Positions 9,492 to 19,719 of a stretch of 64,000 nucleotides of DNA are shown here, in pieces. Source of the stretch: Planktotalea sp. (GTDB lineage: Bacteria; Pseudomonadota; Alphaproteobacteria; Rhodobacterales; Rhodobacteraceae); the NCBI RefSeq assembly GCF_018607995.1, contig NZ_JABBAL010000023.1, positions 310,001 to 374,000 on the forward strand, in the 5' to 3' direction. Each line of letters begins with the position of its first letter. The stretch's first letter is position 1. The position numbers and the translations under genes were made by a program. The notes below the pieces were generated by a model. It was not told the origin of the DNA, did not search any database, and saw only the letters and a list, made by a program, of their open reading frames with translations.

Positions 9492-10862
9492 ATGAGCATC
9501 AAGTTTCTTCTAAACGGAGAGACGGTGGAGCTACCCGAGGCAAATCCGACGGTAACTCTGCTTGATTGGCTGCGCGAAACGCGCAGCCTGACGGGAACCA
9601 AAGAGGGCTGTAATGAGGGCGATTGCGGCGCATGTAGCGTGATGGTCACGGATAGGTCTGGCGCAAAAGCTCTCAATGCGTGCATCCTGTTTCTGCCACA
9701 GTTGCACGGCAAAGCGGTGCGCACGGTCGAAGGGTTTGCTGGCCCCGATGGAACGCTTCATCCTGTTCAAGATGCGATGGTTGAGAACCACGGCTCTCAA
9801 TGCGGCTTTTGCACGCCGGGGTTCATCAGTTCTATGGTCGCCGCACATACTGCGGGTCGCACGGATCACGATGTTATTCTTGCGGGCAATCTATGCCGAT
9901 GCACGGGGTACGCCCCAATCATACGCGCGGCTGAAGCGGCCCAAGATCAAGACGCACCTGATTGGTTGTCTGTTGATGATGAGGGCTTGCAAGGCGACAC
10001 GTCCTCTCTGGTCAGTGCGCCTGAAACTGTCGACTTACTCGCAGAGCTATACGAGGCAAACCCAAACACCACCCTTATCGCAGGCGCTACGGACGTCGGG
10101 CTTTGGGTAACCAAGCAACTGCGCGATCTGGAAATGCCGATCTTTCTGAACCGTTGCGTTGATTTGCAACGGTTTGATCTGTCGGGTGACACTATTCGCA
10201 TTGGTGCGGGTGTCACGATGGCGTGGCTCTATGAGACCCTATCGATCTATCATCCCTCCTATGCGGAGCTGATCCGGCGCTACGGTTCTGAGCAGGTGCG
10301 CCAAGCGGCGACCATTGGCGGCAATATCGCCAACGGCTCTCCCATTGGGGATAATCCGCCAGCGTTGATCGCGCTTGGGGCGACGCTTCACCTGCGTAAA
10401 GGCGATACACAACGCGACCTCGCGATCGAGAATTTTTTTCTAAGCTACGGCAAACAGGACCGCGTAGCCGGTGAGTTTGTCGAGGCGGTGACGATCCCCA
10501 AATCCGCTGTTGCGCTGCGTTGTTACAAGCTCTCAAAACGCTTTGATCAGGATATTTCCGCGGTCTGCGGGTGTTTCAACGTTAAGGTTGTGGATGACAA
10601 AGTCATCTCTGCACGCATCGCATTTGGCGGTATGGCAGGAATTCCGATGAGGGCTGCAAAGGCCGAAAAGGCGCTGGTCGGGCAACCTTGGGATCAAAAG
10701 CACATTGACCAAGCCGTCGCCGCGATGGCTGATGATTTCACCCCTTTGTCCGACATGCGCGCCTCCGCCGGCTACCGAATGCAAAGCGCACAAAACATGT
10801 TACGGCGCTACTTTTCTGAGTTGTCTGGTGTTGAGACCTCGGTTCTGGAGGTCACAGCATGA
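9492..10862 (+). CDS. xdhA: Xanthine dehydrogenase small subunit (2Fe-2S/FAD)
   Basis: Electron-transfer subunit of the two-subunit bacterial xanthine dehydrogenase, which oxidises hypoxanthine to xanthine to urate with NAD+. From the ATG at 9492 the protein has 456 residues. Two 2Fe-2S clusters are visible: C40, C45, C48 and C64, then C104, C107, C135 and C137. The FAD domain has [14 protein letters not shown] and [14 protein letters not shown], and a CO-dehydrogenase flavoprotein C-terminal domain follows. The upstream frame from 9279 runs through the dnaE promoter region and is rejected. The stop overlaps the xdhB start by 4 bases (ATGA). It is the first gene of a coupled cluster running to 17.9 kb. 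Confidence 0.96.
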   Translation: MSIKFLLNGETVELPEANPTVTLLDWLRETRSLTGTKEGCNEGDCGACSVMVTDRSGAKALNACILFLPQLHGKAVRTVEGFAGPDGTLHPVQDAMVENHGSQCGFCTPGFISSMVAAHTAGRTDHDVILAGNLCRCTGYAPIIRAAEAAQDQDAPDWLSVDDEGLQGDTSSLVSAPETVDLLAELYEANPNTTLIAGATDVGLWVTKQLRDLEMPIFLNRCVDLQRFDLSGDTIRIGAGVTMAWLYETLSIYHPSYAELIRRYGSEQVRQAATIGGNIANGSPIGDNPPALIALGATLHLRKGDTQRDLAIENFFLSYGKQDRVAGEFVEAVTIPKSAVALRCYKLSKRFDQDISAVCGCFNVKVVDDKVISARIAFGGMAGIPMRAAKAEKALVGQPWDQKHIDQAVAAMADDFTPLSDMRASAGYRMQSAQNMLRRYFSELSGVETSVLEVTA

Positions 10863-13189
10863 GCGTTGCAAAACCCCTGCCCCATGACGCCGCAAAACTG
10901 CATGTCACAGGTGCCGCGCGCTACGTGGACGACATCCCAACGCCCTCGGGAACCCTATCTCTGGCCTTCGGGCAAAGCGAGATTGCACATGGTGAGATCA
11001 CAGGCGTTGATCTTTCCGAAGTGCGACACGCCGCCGGTGTCATCGCCGTCCTCACCGCTGATGAGTTGCCTTTTGACAATGATGTTAGCCCGTCCGCGCA
11101 TGACGAACCTTTGCTTGCCAAAGGCACTGTGCACTACGTCGGGCAGCCAATTTTTTTAGTCGTTGCCACGTCTCACCTACTCGCCCGCAAGGCTGCGCGT
11201 TTGGGCAAGATGACTTATGCTGAAAAACCCGCACTCCTGACGATTAATGACGCTTTGAAAGCTAATAGCCGTTTTGAACAAGGCCCTCGCATTTATCAAA
11301 AGGGGGATGCCGCAGGCGCAATCGCATCGGCTCCAAACAAAGTCAGCGGTGTCATCGATATGGGCGGCCAAGAGCATTTCTACCTCGAAAGCCAAGCCGC
11401 GCTTGCCCTGCCGCAAGAGGGTGGCGATATGCTTGTGCACAGCTCGACCCAGCACCCCACTGAAATCCAACATAAAGTGGCAGAGGCTTTGGGCACGCCA
11501 ATGAATGCGGTGCGCGTTGAAGTGCGCCGCATGGGCGGAGGATTTGGCGGTAAGGAAAGTCAGGGCAACGCCTTGGCCGTCGCATGTGCGATCGCAGCGC
11601 GTGCAACGGGTCGGCCTTGCAAGATGCGCTATGATCGCGACGACGATATGGCGATCACCGGAAAACGCCATGATTTTCGCATTTCTTATGAGGTCGGATT
11701 TGACGATGAGGGCCGGATTTCAGGCGTGGATTTTATGCAGTACACACGCTGTGGCTGGGCACAGGATCTGTCACTGCCAGTCGCAGATCGTGCAATGTTG
11801 CATTCGGACAATGCCTATCTGCTGGACAACGCGCGCATTGAGAGCCATCGCTTAAAAACCAACACGCAAAGCGCAACCGCCTATCGTGGGTTTGGTGGTC
11901 CCCAAGGCATGCTTGGGATCGAGCGGGTTTTGGATCATGTGGCCCATGCGCTTGGGAAAGATCCTTTGGTCGTGCGGCGCATGAATTATTATGCGGATAT
12001 GCTGCCTGAAAGTGCGGGAGCCTCCGGTGGAAGTCTAAAAGGCAAGATGAAGCCCCAAACCACGCCTTATGGGATGGAGGTGGAGGATTTCATCTTGCAC
12101 GAGATGACCGATGCTTTGGCGCTGTCATCGGATTATGAAGCGCGGCGCGCGGAGATTGCAAAGTGGAACGCAGCCAACCCGATCTTGAAGAAAGGGATCG
12201 CGCTGACACCTGTGAAGTTTGGGATTTCATTTACTCTGACCCACCTTAATCAAGCTGGTGCGTTGGTGCATGTCTATTCTGACGGCTCCGTTCATATGAA
12301 CCACGGCGGCACAGAGATGGGCCAAGGTCTATTCCAGAAAATTGCGCAAGTCGCAGCAACGCGCTTCGGGATTGACGTAAGTGACGTCAAAATCACTGCG
12401 ACGGACACAGGCAAAGTGCCCAACACATCAGCGACGGCTGCCTCATCTGGGTCTGACCTAAACGGAATGGCCGTGAAAGATGCGTGCGACAAGATCCGCG
12501 CCCGTTTGAGCGCGTTTCTGGCAGAGCATCATGGGGTTGATATCGATAGCATCACGTTTGAAAATAGTCGAGTTCATGTGACTGATCACGATTACAGCTT
12601 TGCCGAAGTTGCAGCCCTTGCCTATCAAAACCGGATTCCCCTATCTGCCACAGGCTTTTACAAAACGCCCAAGGTCGCGTGGGATCGTATCAAAGGCGAC
12701 GGGAGGCCGTTTTTTTACTTCGCCTATGGTACCTCAGTCAGCGAGGTCGTGATTGACACGCTCACGGGGGAAAACCGTATTTTGCGCACTGACATATTGC
12801 ATGATGCAGGCGCGTCCTTGAACCCTGCTCTCGACATCGGGCAGGTTGAGGGCGGCTATGTCCAAGGCGCGGGTTGGCTGACCATGGAAGAGCTAATCTG
12901 GGACGACACAGGCCGTTTGCGCACTCATGCGCCTTCTACCTACAAGATCCCTGCTTGTTCGGATCGGCCGGATATTTTCAATGTCTCGCTTTGGAGTGGC
13001 CGTAACCCTGAAGCGACGATTTACCGTTCCAAAGCTGTGGGTGAACCGCCGTTCATGCATGGCATTTCCGCGCTCATGGCAATTTCCGATGCGATTGGGG
13101 CCTGTGGAACAGGTTATCCTTCCCTGGATGCGCCCGCAACGCCAGAGCGAATTTTGAAGACCATCGAGCAGGTGCGCCATGGGGTTTAA
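10859..13189 (+). CDS. xdhB: Xanthine dehydrogenase molybdopterin-binding subunit
   Basis: Large molybdenum-cofactor subunit of 776 residues, the normal length. GGGFGGKE (226-233) is the cofactor-contacting loop, [10 protein letters not shown] (341-350) contains the substrate-binding arginine R343, and VGEPPFMHG near the C terminus gives the catalytic glutamate E729. [12 protein letters not shown] is a further molybdopterin segment. These residues mark a true purine hydroxylase, not an unrelated aldehyde oxidase, though borderline cases exist. The start overlaps xdhA by 4 bases and the end overlaps xdhC by 11, so subunits and maturation factor are co-translated. Confidence 0.96.
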   Translation: MSVAKPLPHDAAKLHVTGAARYVDDIPTPSGTLSLAFGQSEIAHGEITGVDLSEVRHAAGVIAVLTADELPFDNDVSPSAHDEPLLAKGTVHYVGQPIFLVVATSHLLARKAARLGKMTYAEKPALLTINDALKANSRFEQGPRIYQKGDAAGAIASAPNKVSGVIDMGGQEHFYLESQAALALPQEGGDMLVHSSTQHPTEIQHKVAEALGTPMNAVRVEVRRMGGGFGGKESQGNALAVACAIAARATGRPCKMRYDRDDDMAITGKRHDFRISYEVGFDDEGRISGVDFMQYTRCGWAQDLSLPVADRAMLHSDNAYLLDNARIESHRLKTNTQSATAYRGFGGPQGMLGIERVLDHVAHALGKDPLVVRRMNYYADMLPESAGASGGSLKGKMKPQTTPYGMEVEDFILHEMTDALALSSDYEARRAEIAKWNAANPILKKGIALTPVKFGISFTLTHLNQAGALVHVYSDGSVHMNHGGTEMGQGLFQKIAQVAATRFGIDVSDVKITATDTGKVPNTSATAASSGSDLNGMAVKDACDKIRARLSAFLAEHHGVDIDSITFENSRVHVTDHDYSFAEVAALAYQNRIPLSATGFYKTPKVAWDRIKGDGRPFFYFAYGTSVSEVVIDTLTGENRILRTDILHDAGASLNPALDIGQVEGGYVQGAGWLTMEELIWDDTGRLRTHAPSTYKIPACSDRPDIFNVSLWSGRNPEATIYRSKAVGEPPFMHGISALMAISDAIGACGTGYPSLDAPATPERILKTIEQVRHGV

Positions 13190-14114
13190 CCTCAACACCT
13201 TGCGTGACGCTGTTGCGAAACATGGGCGCGTAGCCCGTGTCGTGATCGCGGATGTGAAAGGGTCGTCCCCGCGTGAAGTCGGCGCTGCCATGCTTGTGTG
13301 GCAAGGCGGGCAAAGCGGAACCATTGGTGGCGGAGTTCTGGAATTTGAGCTGGCGAAAAGGGCGTTGCAAGTTGAAGGCACAAAACTGTCCCAGCATGCG
13401 CTTGGTCCTGAAATGGGCCAATGTTGCGGTGGTGCGGTTCAAATTGTGACGGAGGTTTTCGATGCCTCAATCCTCCCCGAGAGTACGGATGGCATAGTTG
13501 CCCGCGCCGTCGATGGATCTACAACCCCACCGCTCCGCGTGCAGAAAATACTGACTGAAGCAAGCAATGCTAGGCAATCACCCGATTCACAACTTTGCCA
13601 AGGATGGTTCATTGAACCTGAGCATCGCGCACATCGCAAGCTTTGGATTTGGGGCGCTGGTCACGTGGGGCGCGCTTTGGTGCACACGCTGTCGCCGATG
13701 CCAGACTTCGCGATCACTTGGGTCGATACAAACACGGCTCGCTTCCCCGACACCATCTCCGACACTGTCATACACATCCCAACCCATTCCCCCGCACAGC
13801 TTGTCACGCACGCACCCCCAGATGCAGAACATGTCATCCTCACCTATTCGCATGCGCTTGATCTTGAACTCTGTCACCAACTTCTGGGCCACGACTTTGC
13901 TTTTGCAGGGTTGATCGGGTCCAAAAGCAAATGGGCGCGGTTTCGCAAACGTTTGAACACGCTCGGCCACACAGATGCGCAAATTTCACGCATAACTTGC
14001 CCGATTGGCGACCCAGCACTTGGCAAACACCCGCAGGCTATTGCGGTTGGGGTCACAGCCTCTTTATTGAGGGTCTCAAATACGCTCGCCCAAACACAAA
14101 GGAGCTTCGCGTGA
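13179..14114 (+). CDS. xdhC: Xanthine dehydrogenase accessory protein XdhC
   Basis: Chaperone that binds molybdenum cofactor, supports its sulfuration and loads it into XdhB. 311 residues: the N-terminal XdhC/CoxI domain has IADVKGSSPREVGAAM and the MGQCCGGAVQI cysteine pair, and a Rossmann-like domain has IWGAGHVGRALVH and GLIGSKSKWARF. It overlaps xdhB by 11 bases and the ABC ATPase start by 4 (GTGA). Placement after xdhAB is standard; the direct coupling to a transporter ATPase is less so. Confidence 0.93.
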   Translation: MGFNLNTLRDAVAKHGRVARVVIADVKGSSPREVGAAMLVWQGGQSGTIGGGVLEFELAKRALQVEGTKLSQHALGPEMGQCCGGAVQIVTEVFDASILPESTDGIVARAVDGSTTPPLRVQKILTEASNARQSPDSQLCQGWFIEPEHRAHRKLWIWGAGHVGRALVHTLSPMPDFAITWVDTNTARFPDTISDTVIHIPTHSPAQLVTHAPPDAEHVILTYSHALDLELCHQLLGHDFAFAGLIGSKSKWARFRKRLNTLGHTDAQISRITCPIGDPALGKHPQAIAVGVTASLLRVSNTLAQTQRSFA

Positions 14115-15625
14115 CACAACCTTTGCTACGTCTCACAGGTTTGACCAAAGCCTATCCCGGCGTTGTCGCCAATAGCGATGTCTCTTTTGATATTTTTGCG
14201 GGTGAAGTGCATGCATTGCTGGGTGAAAACGGGGCTGGCAAGTCGACGCTGGTCAAGATGATCTATGGCTTAGTGAAACCAGATACGGGCAGCATGGCAT
14301 TGAATGACGCGCCTTTTGCGCCCCCTGCGCCGAGTGCTGCGCGTCAGTCCGGCGTTGCGATGGTCTTTCAACATTTCTCTCTGTTTGAGGCGCTCAATGT
14401 AGCAGAGAACATCGCACTGGGAATGGAAAACGCCCCCAGACAGCGTGACTTAGCGGCGAAGATCAAAGAGGTCTCCCATCAATATGGCTTGCCGCTGGAC
14501 CCCTACATGCGAGTCGGTGATCTCTCGGCGGGAGAGCGGCAACGTGTTGAAATCATTCGCTGCCTTTTGCAAAATCCGAAATTACTGATCATGGATGAAC
14601 CTACCTCGGTGCTGACGCCGCAAGAGGTGGAAATCCTGTTCAAGACCCTGCGTCAGCTGAAATCCGAAGGCACGGCGATCCTCTATATCTCGCACAAGCT
14701 TGAGGAAATTCGCAGCCTCTGTGACACAGCCACAATCTTGCGTTTGGGTAAGAAGGTTGCGACCTGCACGCCCGCTGACACCAGCGCGAAAGAGCTCGCG
14801 GAGATGATGGTTGGCGAGACGCTGCATGTGCCCGAACGTGTTGCTGGCAACTTTGGAGACGTTTTGCTGAACGTGCAAAACCTGTCGCTGCCCGCGCCAA
14901 GCGAGTTTGGGACCGCACTGAAGGACGTAAATTTTGAGGTCCGCGCAGGCGAGATCCTCGGAATCGGTGGCGTGGCTGGCAACGGTCAGGACGAATTACT
15001 TGGGGCGTTGTCAGGTGAAGTGTCGAGCAAGGATGCCGTTGGCCTGCGTGGGCGCGACATTAGCAAACTTGGCCCTCAACAAAGGCGTGCCTTGGGTGTG
15101 TTGGCTGCGCCAGAAGAACGTCTGGGGCACGCGGCCGTGCCTGATATGAGCCTTACTGAAAATGCATTGCTCTCAGCGGCAGTGCGCAAGGATATGATGC
15201 GCTCTGGCTTTTTGAATTGGGGCAAAGCAAAAGACTACGCGCAAGAGGTGATCGAGGCCTTCGACGTGCGCACACCCGGGCCTGCCAACGCCGCGCGCTC
15301 CTTGTCTGGAGGGAACTTGCAGAAGTTCGTAATCGGACGAGAGGTCTTACAAGACCCTGACGTACTTATCGTGAACCAGCCCACTTGGGGCGTTGACGCC
15401 GCCGCAGCTGCAGCCATCCGTCAATCACTGATGGATCTTGCTGCAAAGGGGGCCGCACTCATCGTGATCTCTCAGGATTTGGACGAACTCATGGAAATAT
15501 CAAATCACTTCGTCGCCTTGAATGAAGGCCGCTTGTCCGCCATTCGCCCTGTGCAGGGCCTAAGCGTTGAAGAGATCGGATTGATGATGGGCGGTGTGCA
15601 TTCCGGCGTCGAGGGCACCGCATGA
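14111..15625 (+). CDS. BMP-type ABC transporter ATP-binding protein (two ATPase domains)
   Basis: Duplicated ATPase of an importer of the basic-membrane-protein (nucleoside/purine) class, 504 residues from the GTG at 14111. The first domain has GENGAGKST (Walker A), LSAGERQRVEI (signature) and LLIMDEPTS (Walker B). The second has a degenerate Walker A (GGVAGNGQDE), LSGGNLQKFVIGRE and LIVNQPTWGVD, as usual for RbsA/BMP-type ATPases. The frame is open further upstream to 13931 inside xdhC, but family similarity begins after the GTG, which overlaps the xdhC stop. Coupling to xdhABC suggests the cargo is a purine base or nucleoside feeding xanthine dehydrogenase. Confidence 0.94.
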   Translation: MTQPLLRLTGLTKAYPGVVANSDVSFDIFAGEVHALLGENGAGKSTLVKMIYGLVKPDTGSMALNDAPFAPPAPSAARQSGVAMVFQHFSLFEALNVAENIALGMENAPRQRDLAAKIKEVSHQYGLPLDPYMRVGDLSAGERQRVEIIRCLLQNPKLLIMDEPTSVLTPQEVEILFKTLRQLKSEGTAILYISHKLEEIRSLCDTATILRLGKKVATCTPADTSAKELAEMMVGETLHVPERVAGNFGDVLLNVQNLSLPAPSEFGTALKDVNFEVRAGEILGIGGVAGNGQDELLGALSGEVSSKDAVGLRGRDISKLGPQQRRALGVLAAPEERLGHAAVPDMSLTENALLSAAVRKDMMRSGFLNWGKAKDYAQEVIEAFDVRTPGPANAARSLSGGNLQKFVIGREVLQDPDVLIVNQPTWGVDAAAAAAIRQSLMDLAAKGAALIVISQDLDELMEISNHFVALNEGRLSAIRPVQGLSVEEIGLMMGGVHSGVEGTA

Positions 15626-16707
15626 TCCGCCTCGAGAAACGCGCGCAGCCAAGCCAGTTCTGGACCTTTGCCACCCCTTTCCTTGCCGTCATTATGACGA
15701 TGATTGTCGGTGGCATCATGTTTGCAGCCCTTGGCAGCGATCCTTTTGAAGCGATCCGCACTATCTTTTGGGATCCTTTGTTCAGCGAACAGTTCGCCGC
15801 CTATTCACGTCCGCAACTGCTGGTGAAAGCAGGCCCTTTGATCTTGATCGCGATTGGGCTGTCCCTCGGCTTCAAGGCGGGCATTTGGAACATTGGTGCG
15901 GAAGGGCAATACATCATGGGTGCCATTTGTGGCGCGGGCATGGGATTGGCGTTCTACCCGTCGGAAAGCTTTTTGATCTTCCCGTTGATGATTCTCACAG
16001 GTGCGCTTGGGGGTTGGGCCTGGGCGATGATCCCAGCGGTCCTTAAGGTCCGCTTTGGCACCAATGAGATCCTTGTGTCCTTGATGTTGGTCTATGTTGC
16101 AGAGAACCTGCTGGCCTCTGTGTCTTCAGGTTTGTTGAAGAACCCTGATGGCATGGGCTTCCCGGGCAGTCGCAATTTGCAGCAATACCCAGCAGCCGCG
16201 AACCTTGAAATTTTCCAAGGTACGGGCATGCATTGGGGTGTCTTGAGCGCTTTTATAGCGGTTATCTTTGCTTACGTTTTGCTATCTCGCCACATGTTCG
16301 GCTTTCAAATACGCCTGACTGGGGAGGCCCCACGCGCGGCGCGTTTTGCGGGGGTTAACACGACGCACATCGTATTTCTTTGCCTTGGCCTTGCGGGGGC
16401 GCTTGCCGGCATGGCGGGCATGTTCGAGGTGTCTGGCCCTGCGGGTCAAATCACCATCGACTTCAATTCGGGCTATGGTTTCACTGCGATCATCGTCGCG
16501 TTCTTGGGTCGCTTGCACCCCATTGGCATCCTCTTCGCAGGTTTACTCATGGCGCTTACCTACATCGGCGGTGAACTCGCATCGCTCATGCTTGGTATTC
16601 CATCGGCGGCGATCCAACTGTTCCAAGGCATGCTGTTGTTCTTCTTGTTGGCCACAGATGTGTTCATCAATTTCCGCGTAAGAATTGGCCAAGGACACGT
16701 CGCATGA
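15622..16707 (+). CDS. BMP-type ABC transporter permease (first)
   Basis: Inner-membrane permease of 361 residues with about nine or ten hydrophobic helices. The segments GIWNIGAEGQYIMGAI, RFGTNEILVSLMLVY and the EAA-like GVNTTHIVFLCLGLAGALAGMAG belong to the branched-chain/BMP permease superfamily. It overlaps the ATPase stop by 4 bases and the small membrane protein by 4. It is expected to pair with the second permease (17012-17935) to form the channel. Confidence 0.94.
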   Translation: MIRLEKRAQPSQFWTFATPFLAVIMTMIVGGIMFAALGSDPFEAIRTIFWDPLFSEQFAAYSRPQLLVKAGPLILIAIGLSLGFKAGIWNIGAEGQYIMGAICGAGMGLAFYPSESFLIFPLMILTGALGGWAWAMIPAVLKVRFGTNEILVSLMLVYVAENLLASVSSGLLKNPDGMGFPGSRNLQQYPAAANLEIFQGTGMHWGVLSAFIAVIFAYVLLSRHMFGFQIRLTGEAPRAARFAGVNTTHIVFLCLGLAGALAGMAGMFEVSGPAGQITIDFNSGYGFTAIIVAFLGRLHPIGILFAGLLMALTYIGGELASLMLGIPSAAIQLFQGMLLFFLLATDVFINFRVRIGQGHVA

Positions 16708-17012
16708 TTCATAATCTTAAGATGCAACTGCTGATGGGCACCTTTATGGGTGCAATGATGTTGATGATGCTACACGGCTTTTTGACAGGTGAAGCGAACG
16801 CCTTCAGCTGGGCTACTGCAGTGTTTGTTGGTGCTCATATCGTTGTTGTTTTGCTTGCCGTTAGTGTTGTTTCGTTTGGCCTGACGCGGTTCGCTTGGAT
16901 TAAGAAAATCACCGACAGATTACATCGCCCGTCCACAAAACATGTGCTTGTTATGCTGCTCAGTGCTGGCTTTACTGCGTTGTTCATCCACCTTTTGCAC
17001 GTGAGTTTCTAA
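16704..17012 (+). CDS. Small membrane protein of unknown function between the two permease genes
   Basis: 102 residues, not recognised. Three hydrophobic stretches are visible: about 8-28 (methionine-rich, LLMGTFMGAMMLMMLHGF), 36-61 (ATAVFVGAHIVVVLLAVSVVSFGL) and 82-101 (VLVMLLSAGFTALFIHLLHV), separated by a positively charged loop (RFAWIKKITDRLHRPSTKH). The start overlaps the upstream permease by 4 bases and its stop shares one base with the next start (TAATG), so it is made in step with both permeases. BMP importers normally have no such component between permeases. It may be an accessory subunit of this importer; that is inference from position only. Confidence 0.8.
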   Translation: MIHNLKMQLLMGTFMGAMMLMMLHGFLTGEANAFSWATAVFVGAHIVVVLLAVSVVSFGLTRFAWIKKITDRLHRPSTKHVLVMLLSAGFTALFIHLLHVSF

Positions 17013-17935
17013 TGGATCTTTCCTCCATCAACCCCGTCTTGTTGGTCGCGTCGCTTATGGTCTCAGCGACGCCCATTCTACTGGCCGCGCTTGGCGAACT
17101 TGTTGTCGAAAAGTCAGGCGTTCTGAACCTTGGCGTTGAGGGCATGATGATCACAGGTGCGATCTGTGGATTTGCGATTGGTGTCAACACAGGCTCGCCC
17201 GTTCTGGGCTTTATGTTCGCAGCGTTTTGCGGGGCTTTGCTGTCGCTCGCTTTTGGCATTCTCACGCAATATCTGCTCTCAAACCAAGTTGCGACGGGCC
17301 TGGGTCTTACGCTTGTTGGGCTTGGTCTAAGCTCCCTTATCGGCAAGCCTTACGAGGGCATCAAATCGCCAACCTTGCAAAAGATGGAGCTTCCTTTTCT
17401 TTCCGATCTTCCAATCGTTGGCCCGATGCTGTTTTCGCACGATCCGATGGTCTACCTGTCTGTTGTTCTAGTCGCCCTGACATGGGCCGTTTTGAAATTC
17501 ACCCGTGCGGGACTGATCCTGCGCGCTGTTGGTGAAAGCCACGACGCGGCGCATGCGCTTGGGTATAAAGTCGTGCGCATACGGATTATGGCGATCCTGT
17601 TTGGCGGCGCATGCGCGGGACTTGCAGGGGCCTACATCAGCCTTGTGCGCGTGCCGCAATGGACTGAAGGGATGACCGCGGGTGCAGGTTGGATTGCGTT
17701 AGCCATCGTGGTGTTCGCCAGCTGGAAGCCTTGGCGCATCCTGATAGGTGCCTATCTTTTCGGCGGAGTCACTGTTTTACAGCTGAATCTACAAGCTGCG
17801 GGGGCCAAGGTTCCCATCGAGGTCTTGTCGATGTCGCCCTATCTGATAACTATCGCTGTGCTTGTAATAATCTCTGCGCGCGGGAATCATGGTGCTCCTG
17901 CCGCATTGGGCAAAATTTTCCACGCCTCTCGTTAA
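17012..17935 (+). CDS. BMP-type ABC transporter permease (second)
   Basis: 307-residue permease partner. Family segments include EKSGVLNLGVEGMMITGAI, TGLGLTLVGLGLSSLIGKPY, and the cytoplasmic coupling region GESHDAAHALGYKVVRIRIM followed by GACAGLAGAYISL. About eight or nine hydrophobic helices are present. Its start shares one base with the stop of the small membrane protein. The binding protein follows 38 bases later. Confidence 0.94.
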   Translation: MDLSSINPVLLVASLMVSATPILLAALGELVVEKSGVLNLGVEGMMITGAICGFAIGVNTGSPVLGFMFAAFCGALLSLAFGILTQYLLSNQVATGLGLTLVGLGLSSLIGKPYEGIKSPTLQKMELPFLSDLPIVGPMLFSHDPMVYLSVVLVALTWAVLKFTRAGLILRAVGESHDAAHALGYKVVRIRIMAILFGGACAGLAGAYISLVRVPQWTEGMTAGAGWIALAIVVFASWKPWRILIGAYLFGGVTVLQLNLQAAGAKVPIEVLSMSPYLITIAVLVIISARGNHGAPAALGKIFHASR

Positions 17936-17973
17936 GAGCGGCAGAACACAACATCCACAGGGGGATGCATTCT

Positions 17974-19056
17974 ATGAACCGCAGAACACTTCTCGCGACG
18001 GCGACAGCTGTAGCATTGGCAATGACAGGATCTGCTTTCGCAGACGGTCACGCAAAAACCAAAGTTGGCTTTGTTTTCGTTGGCCCAGTTGGCGACGGCG
18101 GCTGGACATATGAGCACAACAAAGGCCGTCTCGCAGTTGAAGCGGAATTCGGCGATAAGGTCGAAACAGTCTTTCAGGAAAGCGTTCCTGAAGGTGCAGA
18201 CGCAGAACGCGTGATGTCACAAATGGCGCTCTCTGGCGCGGATCTGATCTTCACGACCTCGTTCGGGTACATGGACCCTACGATCAACGTAGCGAAGAAA
18301 TTCCCAGACGTGAAATTCGAGCACGCGACAGGCTACAAGCAAGCCGACAACGTGTCTGTTTACTCTGCACGTTTCTATGAAGGCCGCGCAGTTCAGGGCC
18401 ACATCGCAGGCAAGATGACGAAAACCAACAAAGTTGGCTACATTGCGTCCTTCCCGATCCCAGAAGTTATTCGCGGCATCAACTCCGCGTATATCCACGC
18501 CAAGCGCGTGAACCCTGACGTAGAGTTCTCTATCGTTTGGGCCTACACGTGGTTTGATCCTGCAAAAGAAGCAGACGCAGCCCAAGCGCTGATCGAGCAA
18601 GGCGCAGACGTAATCTTGCAGCACACAGATTCCACCGCTCCTCAGGCCGCCGCGGAAGCCGCTGGCAACGTCGTTACATTCGGTCAGGCGTCAGACATGG
18701 CAGAGTTCGGACCATTCCCGCGCGTCTCCTCCATCATCGACGATTGGGCACCCTACTACATCGCACGTACTCAAGCGGTCATGGACGGCACATGGGCAAG
18801 CACATCTACATGGGATGGTATCGGCGCTGGCATGGTTGCTATCGGTGAAATCTCCGACGCAGTTCCTGCAGATGTGAAAGCAGAAGCACTGGCAATGGTC
18901 GCAGCTTTGGGCGATGGTAGCTACCACGCGTTCACAGGCCCGATTAACAAGCAGGACGGTTCTGCATGGTTGGCTGAAGGTGAAACAGCAGATGACGGCA
19001 CATTGGCTGGCATGTCCTTCTACGTTGAAGGCATCACAGGCGACATTCCGAACTGA
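17974..19056 (+). CDS. BMP family ABC transporter substrate-binding protein
   Basis: Periplasmic binding protein that delivers cargo to the two permeases. 360 residues with a cleavable signal peptide (MNRRTLLATATAVALAMTGSAFA, likely cut before DGHAK). The mature part matches the Med/BmpA fold: VGFVFVGPVGDGGWTYEHNKG, the hinge-region SFGYMDPTINVAKKFPDV, and VIRGINSAYIHAKRVNPDV. The ATG at 17974 is preferred over that at 17965 because a GGGGG stretch sits 9 bases upstream. Members bind nucleosides or purines, and the link to xanthine dehydrogenase favours a purine. A strong terminator follows at once. Confidence 0.95.
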   Translation: MNRRTLLATATAVALAMTGSAFADGHAKTKVGFVFVGPVGDGGWTYEHNKGRLAVEAEFGDKVETVFQESVPEGADAERVMSQMALSGADLIFTTSFGYMDPTINVAKKFPDVKFEHATGYKQADNVSVYSARFYEGRAVQGHIAGKMTKTNKVGYIASFPIPEVIRGINSAYIHAKRVNPDVEFSIVWAYTWFDPAKEADAAQALIEQGADVILQHTDSTAPQAAAEAAGNVVTFGQASDMAEFGPFPRVSSIIDDWAPYYIARTQAVMDGTWASTSTWDGIGAGMVAIGEISDAVPADVKAEALAMVAALGDGSYHAFTGPINKQDGSAWLAEGETADDGTLAGMSFYVEGITGDIPN

Positions 19057-19078
19057 TTTTTATTGGTTAAGGTATCGA

Positions 19079-19108
19079 GGCCTCACTCAGAAATGAGTGG
19101 GGCCTTTT
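19079..19108 (+). terminator. Rho-independent terminator of the xdh/purine transporter cluster
   Basis: A 10-base-pair stem GGCCTCACTC / GAGTGGGGCC (19079-19088 with 19095-19104, one wobble pair) with a 6-base loop is followed by TTTT. It lies 23 bases after the binding-protein stop and closes the transcript that starts at xdhA. Confidence 0.9.
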
Positions 19109-19113
19109 CGTTT

Positions 19114-19719
19114 CTAAGGCGCAAATTGCGCGAGCCAAACCGTATGCCCGCTACATGTTGGATCCTCAATGACATGCTCAATCACTTTAAATCCATTCTC
19201 CGCGAGCAAAGCCCGATATTCATCTGGATCTAGGCTGGCATGATAAAGCGCCTCACCCTCAAATTCACCTAAGGCTTCGCCACAACTTACCCCAGAGGTA
19301 AACATCAGCGCGGCTCTTGGTCGTGCGTGCTTGCGATAAATCGCAAATATCTTGCGTTGATCCTGAGCCGTGAGATGAAACGCACTGTTCCACGCCACAA
19401 TCCCATCAAACGTCTCATCCAAATCAAGCAGACGCATATCGTCCACATGAAATGCCGCTTCAGGAACATTCAAACGCGCAATCTCGATCAATTCAGGTGA
19501 AGCATCTACCGCCGTCAGCTCGGAACACTTCTACGATAAATACTGCGCAAACGGTGCGCCTGCGCCGCAACCAACGTCAAGGAGCGTCGCATCTTTCACT
19601 GCTACGCTTAAGAAACGATCAAGCCAACTTTGCTCGAACAATTGCGTGCTGCGCCGCTGGATCCAGGCATTCGCGTGGCGATGATAAAGCCCGATGATAT
19701 CTTTGTGCGCGTCACTCAT
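19114..19719 (-). pseudogene. Class I SAM-dependent methyltransferase, broken by an in-frame TAG
   Basis: Reading from the ATG at 19719 gives a normal methyltransferase N terminus with the SAM-binding motif LLDVGCGAGAPFAQYLS, then TAG at 19531-19533. The same frame continues immediately with KCSELTAVDASPELIEIARL and then HVDDMRLLDLDETFDGIVAW, exactly what should follow motif I. The two halves are therefore one 201-codon gene split by a single nonsense codon. The 3' half alone (from 19491) lacks the cofactor site. Neighbours are the cluster terminator on one side and a small membrane gene on the other. A sequencing error or suppression of the stop remain possible. Confidence 0.85.
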
